A DNA stretch of 6,397 nucleotides, from assembly GCA_023451415.1 (NCBI GenBank), contig JAEXZK010000038.1, positions 1 through 6,397 on the forward strand. The letters run 5' to 3'. Positions 1-3,511 of this stretch are shown piece after piece. The notes beneath the pieces were generated by a model. That model made no database searches. It was not told the DNA's origin and saw only the letters and a program-made list of their open reading frames with translations. Made by a program: the position numbers and the translations under genes. The stretch is from Bacillota bacterium. Its GTDB lineage: Bacteria; Bacillota; Clostridia; Oscillospirales; Ruminococcaceae. The first letter of the stretch is position 1. Every line of letters begins with the position of its first letter.

Positions 1-151
1 GGTCAAAGATCTCGCCAATCTGCTGGTAGCCCTCCTTGCGGGCCTTGGAGGCATAATAGGTGTATTTGTTGCGCGCCTGGGACTCCCCGGCGAAGGCCGC
101 CATCAGGTTGGCCTGGGTTTTTGTTCCTTCCAAACTTTTGCTCTGTGCCAT
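1..151 (-). CDS. rbr: Rubrerythrin, N-terminal 50 residues (partial, runs off the left edge)
   Basis: The visible start encodes MAQSKSLEGTKTQANLMAAF followed by AGESQARNKYTYYASKARKE, the hallmark opening of rubrerythrins. These are cytoplasmic non-haem iron proteins that reduce hydrogen peroxide in anaerobes, using a diiron four-helix bundle and a C-terminal rubredoxin-like FeS4 domain. Glu23, in the GESQARN motif, corresponds to the first helix's diiron carboxylate ligand. The ATG at 151-149 is supported by AAGGAG at 163-168 on the minus strand, with a somewhat long 10-11 nt spacer. The rest of the bundle and any rubredoxin domain lie outside the window, so completeness cannot be judged. The gene lies 123 bp downstream of lexA on the same strand with no obvious terminator between them, so read-through from lexA is possible. 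I saw no convincing separate promoter. The family call is firm; whether it is a classical or a reverse rubrerythrin is not decidable here. Confidence 0.93.
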   Translation of the reverse strand, partial: MAQSKSLEGTKTQANLMAAFAGESQARNKYTYYASKARKEGYQQIGEIFD

Positions 152-274
152 AAGACTATCCACTCCTTGCATCATTCTTACCCTGATTATTCCCCGGGCA
201 GCCTGTGCTTAATACAAAAATCCGAGAAATTTTGGAGAGGAAGCCTTTGGGAGCGCAGCGGATGGAACCTCCGG
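152..274. other. lexA-rubrerythrin intergenic gap, no clear terminator or promoter
   Basis: This 123-bp gap holds the rubrerythrin ribosome binding site (163-168). The best -10-like hexamer on the minus strand is AATAAT (186-191), but no -35 lies at normal spacing; the closest, TTGTAT, is 20 bp upstream. No GC-rich stem with a following T-run was found after the lexA stop. This leaves either co-transcription with lexA or a promoter that needs an activator. Confidence 0.4.
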
Positions 275-871
275 TCAGTCAAACTCCCTGTAAAGAGCGA
301 TGACCTTGCCCAGGATGGACACCTCATCGACATAGATGGGGTCCATGGTGTCATTCTCGGGCTGGAGGCGGTAACCGCCGTTCTCTTTATAGAAGCGTTT
401 GACGGTGGCTTCGTCTTCAATGAGGGCCACCACGATTTCACCGTTCTGGGCGGTTGGGGTCCGGCGTACGATGATGATATCGCCGTCCAGGATGCCCGCG
501 CCTATCATACTTTCCCCCCGGACATGGAGGGCGAACAAATCGTTGGCCGCCAAGCTGTCGGAACGGTAGGGGATGTAGTCCTCGATCTGTTCCACCGCCA
601 GGATGGGCTGCCCGGCGGTAACGGTACCCAGCAGCGGCACCCGCAGGCTGCGTCCGCTCCGGTCCTGGGGCAGGCGGATCGCCCGGTTGAGTTTATCCCC
701 TTTTTCAATAAGGCCGTTCTCCTGGAGCTCTGTGAGATACTTGTGGGCGGTGGACGTGGACTTGATGTTCAGCTGGCTGCAAATTTCCCGCACCGAGGGG
801 GGGAATCCTTCGTCGATCCGCTGACGGATGTATTCCAGGACCAGTTGTGCCTTGGGACTGATGTCAGGCAT
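275..871 (-). CDS. lexA: LexA, SOS-response transcriptional repressor (self-cleaving, S24 family)
   Basis: This encodes a 198-residue protein of normal LexA length. Residues 1-65 form the winged helix-turn-helix DNA-binding domain (GFPPSVREICSQLN, then STSTAHKYLTELQENGLI). Residues 76-198 form the S24 peptidase-like dimerisation domain. The self-cleavage bond is Ala86-Gly87 in GTVTAGQP. The catalytic dyad is Ser121 (in RGESMIGAG) and Lys158 (in ATVKRF). In the family, RecA-ssDNA filaments trigger autocleavage and relieve repression of DNA-repair genes. An upstream in-frame start at 910 would add 13 residues (MFPLRRAPRRRYP). The ATG at 871 is preferred because AAGGAGGT lies at the right distance before it and because family proteins begin just before the first helix. 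A palindromic SOS-type operator in the promoter indicates autoregulation. All key residues are present, so the protein should be functional. Confidence 0.97.
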   Translation of the reverse strand: MPDISPKAQLVLEYIRQRIDEGFPPSVREICSQLNIKSTSTAHKYLTELQENGLIEKGDKLNRAIRLPQDRSGRSLRVPLLGTVTAGQPILAVEQIEDYIPYRSDSLAANDLFALHVRGESMIGAGILDGDIIIVRRTPTAQNGEIVVALIEDEATVKRFYKENGGYRLQPENDTMDPIYVDEVSILGKVIALYREFD

Positions 872-876
872 GGGGT

Positions 877-884
877 ACCTCCTT
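877..884 (-). promoter_or_regulatory. lexA ribosome binding site, decides the start
   Basis: The minus strand reads AAGGAGGT, a near-perfect anti-16S match, 5 nt before the ATG at 871. No comparable site precedes the alternative upstream start at 910. Confidence 0.85.
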
Positions 885-975
885 CTTGGAGCGCGGCGGA
901 GTGGAAACACCGCTGCCCCGGATATTTTCTCACAGCCGGCCCGGACGGGGCCCGCCTTTGCTTTCTATTGGAAAT

Positions 976-1004
976 AGTATAGCACATCTTGTGGGAAAAA
1001 GCAA
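976..1004 (-). promoter_or_regulatory. lexA promoter (sigma-A type)
   Basis: On the minus strand, TTGCTT (999-1004) and TATACT (976-981) are separated by 17 bp. The -10 is good (5 of 6) and the -35 weak (3 of 6). The start site would be near 969, giving a leader of about 98 nt before the lexA ATG. The -35 hexamer overlaps the end of the adjacent SOS-like palindrome, the expected geometry for LexA blocking its own promoter. Confidence 0.7.
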
Positions 1005-1014
1005 ACATATGTTT
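1003..1014. promoter_or_regulatory. Probable LexA operator (SOS box)
   Basis: AAACATATGTTT is a perfect 12-bp palindrome. It matches the Gram-positive SOS core GAACATATGTTC at 10 of 12 positions; both differences are symmetric (G to A and C to T at the outer bases). It overlaps the lexA -35 region. This supports autoregulation and shows what the operator looks like in this genome. It also abuts a possible plus-strand promoter, so it could control transcription in both directions. Confidence 0.75.
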
Positions 1015-1044
1015 TTTACAAAAGGTTATTTGATTGTTCATAAG
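1015..1044 (+). promoter_or_regulatory. Possible divergent promoter next to the SOS box (weak)
   Basis: On the plus strand, TTTACA (1015-1020, 5 of 6 to TTGACA) is followed after 18 bp by CATAAG (1039-1044, 4 of 6). It starts one base after the SOS-like palindrome, so bound LexA would block it. It could drive the putative small RNA ending near 1199. The -10 is poor, and this is only one of two candidate promoters. Confidence 0.25.
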
Positions 1045-1085
1045 GCCGTAACAACTGAACCGGGCCGGATGGATATAATAAAGTT

Positions 1086-1199
1086 GTACTTAAGGGAACA
1101 CACATCCATTCAAGTACAATACTACCCTCCTCAAAAAACACACACCTCAACAGTAAAACGGCGTCGCTCAGGTCGGAGCAACGCCGCTTTGCTGTTTTT
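1086..1199 (+). ncRNA. Putative small non-coding RNA, divergent from lexA
   Basis: The call rests on three features. A strong plus-strand intrinsic terminator (1151-1199) has no plus-strand protein gene upstream in the window. A perfect TATAAT box lies at 1074-1079, giving a start near 1086. The intervening RNA has a plausible small-RNA layout: a 5' hairpin pairing TTGTACTT (1084-1091) with AAGTACAA (1112-1119), then a probably unstructured A/C-rich linker containing ACCCTCCTC (1123-1131), complementary to Shine-Dalgarno sequences, then the terminator. C-rich single-stranded seeds of this kind are typical of regulatory RNAs in Gram-positive bacteria that block translation starts. No recognisable -35 lies upstream of the TATAAT. 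If the promoter at 1015-1044 is used instead, the RNA would start near 1051 and be about 150 nt. I recognise no known RNA family, and any function is inference. Confidence 0.4.
1151..1199 (+). terminator. Rho-independent terminator, plus strand
   Basis: Two 19-nt arms (1151-1169 and 1176-1194) enclose a 6-nt loop. Sixteen Watson-Crick pairs and one G-U pair form, with two mismatches (A1158/C1187 and C1165/A1180). The stem is followed at once by TTTTT (1195-1199). On the minus strand no T-run follows the stem, so the polarity is plus. It faces the lipoprotein terminator at 1211-1241. Confidence 0.75.
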
Positions 1200-1210
1200 G
1201 CGGTATTATT

Positions 1211-1241
1211 CAAAAAATGAGGGGCCTTTCGGCCCCTCATT
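1211..1241 (-). terminator. Terminator of the lipoprotein gene, overlapping its stop codon
   Basis: A perfect 11-bp stem (AATGAGGGGCC, 1216-1226, pairing with 1231-1241) encloses a tetranucleotide loop, GAAA in the minus-strand RNA. On the minus strand it runs into a T-rich tail. The TGA stop (1239-1237) lies inside the upstream arm, so a terminating ribosome would cover part of the hairpin. Confidence 0.8.
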
Positions 1242-2634
1242 CCGCCGCCGCGGAAAGAAAGCGAAAACCCTCTTCCTCGTCCGGGGACATGGTATAGATA
1301 TAAATTCTTTCGTTCTGCGTCTGAAGGGGATCGGTATAGGTGCGCACTTCCACAATTATCGTTCCGCCGCTTCCTTCCCGGCTGCCCATGACCAGATAAT
1401 CTCCCTCGAAGCCGCTACGGCCCGCTGTCATATACGCCTCCAGGCCGGCGTTATAGTACGCTGTGTCTCTGGCCTGAAAATCCTCCAGGCCGAAGTATGT
1501 CCAGGCAGCGTCAGACAGCTCCTGAGGGGAGATTCCCTCCATCACCTCTTCAAAGGCCTTGTCCTTGCTCAGCTGGCTCAGGCAGTATTCCGTCACCACC
1601 TCCGCAGGCAGCTCCGCCGGGCTCCCAAAGGGCTGGAAACCAAACAGGCCGATCATTTCCATGACCGCCTCGCAGGCCCCGTCTGTGCGCTCCTCGTAAG
1701 GAAGCTGGCTGTATGGCACGGGCTCCGCCGGCCGGAAGCTCCGGACCACCACCCCATCGGGGGAGCTTCCAAATCCCACTTCCATTTTATAAGTGCTCTC
1801 TCCATCGGCAAAGATGCCGGCGCCGCTTAGGACCTTCAGGGCGACCCGGTAGCTGCCGTAGCTGTCCCCTTCCTCCTGGGTATCGGTGATTTGTGCGTTT
1901 TCTATCTGGATGGCCCTCCACCCGCTATAAGTACCCTCCGGGGCCTCGGTGAGCATTTCAATCTTTCCGGTATCGGCAGCCTTTAACGCCTCCAGAAATG
2001 CCTCTGCAGCCGCCCTGGCGGAGCCCTCCACGGCCAGGGTCTCCTCATCGGAGCCCTCCCGGAGCAGGGTGCGCTCCCCCTCCTCCCGCGGGGTCTCCAG
2101 CCGCCACCCCTTCTCCGTCTTTGTCAGGGCCAGGGTGCACTGGTAAAGGGAACCGTCCAGGCTGTCTTCCTCCAGCGTAAAGACGGCCCGCTCTTCCGTT
2201 TCTTCCACCAGAACAGCGGTATCGTCCCGAGCTTCAAACCGTGGCATACGCAGCTCCCCCTGGGCGCTTTGATACAGTTTCCCGCCTTCTTCCAGGAAAA
2301 GCGGATGCCCCTGGCTGTCCTCCAGTGCCAGATACCCTTCTATGGTATCTCTGCCGGCATAGGTCTCTTCCAGAAGCTTTTCCAGGTCACTCATTGTCTT
2401 GTATTCTTCTGAGGCCGAGGGCCGATAAACACTGCCATCCCGTTCCAGGGCGGCTTCCGGCGAATCATCCACGGGCAGGCCCTGGGAGTAAAAGATGTAA
2501 CAGACCTCATAGTCCTTTGCCAGGAGGTCTCCAAAAGCGGAAGCCGCATCCCTGGGGCTGCCGCAGGCTGTCAAAAGGGCAGCCAGCATCAGCGCCGCAG
2601 CCAGAACCCCGCTTCCCCACCGCATTTTTTTCAT
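1237..2634 (-). CDS. Exported lipoprotein of unknown function, three-part ectodomain
   Basis: This encodes 465 residues. Residues 1-24 are a lipoprotein signal peptide: basic start MKKMRWGSG, hydrophobic stretch, lipobox LTAC with Cys24 as the lipidation site. The mature protein should be tethered outside the cytoplasmic membrane. Three segments can be seen. Residues 25-185 have the spacing of an IseA-like (DL-endopeptidase inhibitor) domain, with DLEKLLEETY, YLAL, GGKLYQ and ending in GWRLETP. Residues 200-303 begin with an Ala-rich helix (ARAAAEAFLEALKAADTGKI) and look like an NTF2-like alpha/beta domain. Residues 315-465 are acidic, end in beta-rich sequence, and match nothing I recognise. 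The fold assignments are pattern impressions only. The ATG at 2634 follows AAGGGG (2643-2648) by 8 nt. It has its own promoter overlapping the sortase stop and a terminator at its end. Its position suggests a role at the envelope connected with the sortase system, which is inference. Confidence 0.85.
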   Translation of the reverse strand: MKKMRWGSGVLAAALMLAALLTACGSPRDAASAFGDLLAKDYEVCYIFYSQGLPVDDSPEAALERDGSVYRPSASEEYKTMSDLEKLLEETYAGRDTIEGYLALEDSQGHPLFLEEGGKLYQSAQGELRMPRFEARDDTAVLVEETEERAVFTLEEDSLDGSLYQCTLALTKTEKGWRLETPREEGERTLLREGSDEETLAVEGSARAAAEAFLEALKAADTGKIEMLTEAPEGTYSGWRAIQIENAQITDTQEEGDSYGSYRVALKVLSGAGIFADGESTYKMEVGFGSSPDGVVVRSFRPAEPVPYSQLPYEERTDGACEAVMEMIGLFGFQPFGSPAELPAEVVTEYCLSQLSKDKAFEEVMEGISPQELSDAAWTYFGLEDFQARDTAYYNAGLEAYMTAGRSGFEGDYLVMGSREGSGGTIIVEVRTYTDPLQTQNERIYIYTMSPDEEEGFRFLSAAAE

Positions 2635-2679
2635 CCCATCCGCCCCTTTTTCAAAATCAGGTAGTTGCCGCTATGGGCT

Positions 2680-2708
2680 ATTATACCCCCGCTCCCCTCC
2701 TGCATCAA
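2680..2708 (-). promoter_or_regulatory. Promoter of the lipoprotein gene
   Basis: On the minus strand, TTGATG (2703-2708, 4 of 6) and a perfect TATAAT (2680-2685) are separated by 17 bp. The start would be near 2673, leaving a leader of about 39 nt. The -35 hexamer overlaps the last codons and TGA stop (2707-2705) of the sortase gene. No terminator separates the two genes, so the lipoprotein may also receive sortase read-through. Confidence 0.75.
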
Positions 2709-3400
2709 GAAACAGATTCTGAACTTTTTGGAACAGTGTCCGTCAGCCGGCCCCAAACAATGAGGCGGTGGGTGAAGGTGACCACCGGCGTACAGGTAAT
2801 CAGAGTGACCATAGAGGTCTCCCCCTCCTGGAGGGCGGTCACCCACACATCCGAGGGCTCCACCACCTGGGAGGCGTACACTTCATAGGTATAGGTGTTC
2901 TCGCTGTCCTCCAGGATGATCTGGTCGCCGGCTTTCACCTTGTCCAGATGGCGGAAGGGATGCTTGACCACCGATCCCCGGTGGCCCGCGATGACGCAGT
3001 TCCCTTCCTGGCCGGGATAAGCTGTCCCCGGCATGTGGCCCACGCCGTACAGCAGCTCCTGGCCGGTGCCTTCCACCAGGTTTTCGCTGATATCCAGCTT
3101 GGGCAGTTTGAAGACGCCCAGCTGGGTCAGCTGGATCTGGGGCAGCCCGGCCAGCAGATCGCCGTTTTCGGGCAGGGAGGCTTCCTCCGCCCCTGTCTCT
3201 GGGAACTGCTCAGGGGTAAGTAGGACGGCGTTGTCCAGAGGCGCCGGATCATCCGGAACCCTGTCCTGGGCCAGCCCCATGCGGACGGCCAACAGCCTCC
3301 ATGGATAGTTGGCGGCCTCATAGCCCGCCCCCACCAGCACCAGGGCCAGCCCCAAAGCGATAAGGCTCCGGCTGATGCGTTTTCTTGTTTTCCGTTTCAT
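2705..3400 (-). CDS. Sortase, class C/D-like cysteine transpeptidase
   Basis: This encodes a 231-residue membrane-anchored sortase. Residues 1-8 are basic and 10-27 form a signal anchor, leaving the catalytic domain outside. A Pro/Glu/Leu-rich linker covers about 45-90, and the sortase beta-barrel covers about 93-219. The catalytic residues are His140 (NCVIAGHRGS), Cys203 (MVTLITCTP) and Arg212 (FTHRLIVWGRL). Family knowledge: the Cys cleaves the sorting motif of a secreted substrate and passes it to an amino nucleophile of the cell wall or another pilin subunit. The TCTP...THRL signature resembles pilin-type class C enzymes. However, there is no second C-terminal membrane helix and no clear DP(W/F) lid, which fits class D better; the class is unsettled. 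It lies 111 bp downstream of the adhesin, its likely substrate. It has its own promoter, and AAAGGA-type ribosome binding sequences lie upstream of the ATG at 3400. Confidence 0.94.
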   Translation of the reverse strand: MKRKTRKRISRSLIALGLALVLVGAGYEAANYPWRLLAVRMGLAQDRVPDDPAPLDNAVLLTPEQFPETGAEEASLPENGDLLAGLPQIQLTQLGVFKLPKLDISENLVEGTGQELLYGVGHMPGTAYPGQEGNCVIAGHRGSVVKHPFRHLDKVKAGDQIILEDSENTYTYEVYASQVVEPSDVWVTALQEGETSMVTLITCTPVVTFTHRLIVWGRLTDTVPKSSESVS

Positions 3401-3436
3401 ATCCGGCGCATCCTTTCCTTTGCTGCACTGAATGCA

Positions 3437-3465
3437 ATTTTACCAAATGAGCCGCCCCGCGTCAA
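3437..3465 (-). promoter_or_regulatory. Sortase promoter embedded in the adhesin terminator hairpin
   Basis: On the minus strand, TTGACG (3460-3465, 5 of 6) and TAAAAT (3437-3442, 5 of 6) are separated by exactly 17 bp. The -35 box occupies the hairpin loop, the spacer is essentially the downstream stem arm, and the -10 lies just past the stem. Initiation near 3430 would give a leader of about 30 nt that carries the sortase ribosome binding site and no hairpin. The sortase could thus be made independently of the adhesin. Confidence 0.65.
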
Positions 3466-3481
3466 ACGGGGCGGCTCATTT
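3445..3481 (-). terminator. Stem-loop terminator or attenuator after the adhesin gene
   Basis: A perfect 15-bp stem (AAATGAGCCGCCCCG at 3445-3459 pairing with 3467-3481) encloses a 7-nt loop, starting 30 nt after the adhesin stop. On the minus strand the stem ends in ATTT, then GGTAAAATTGC, so the T-run is poor. It may therefore act as a partial terminator that lets some adhesin transcripts continue into the sortase, or as a 3'-end stabilising hairpin. Confidence 0.7.
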
Positions 3482-3511
3482 TCAGATTATCGGGTTTGCC
3501 CTGGGCTGGGA

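Noticed and set aside
186..214. Rubrerythrin promoter with TTGTAT and AATAAT on the minus strand
   Set aside because: The hexamers are about 20 bp apart, too far for a typical sigma-A promoter, and no other pair was better.
167..982. Plus-strand 271-codon frame opposite lexA
   Set aside because: It is the antisense shadow of a clear lexA gene, without a ribosome binding site or family resemblance.
1016..1240. Minus-strand 74-codon frame, with a possible shorter product started after GAGGAGGG (about 1124-1131)
   Set aside because: The long version starts inside the lipoprotein terminator. The shorter versions lack an ATG or GTG at a proper distance from the GAGGAGG, and the sequence has no recognisable features. 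The GAGGAGG is better explained as the complement of the CCCTCC stretch in the putative plus-strand RNA.
886..1830. Plus-strand open frame of 314 codons across the lexA upstream region into the lipoprotein gene
   Set aside because: It lies antisense to the lipoprotein gene over most of its length, crosses two terminators, has no ribosome binding site, and its Arg/His-rich sequence looks like no protein family.
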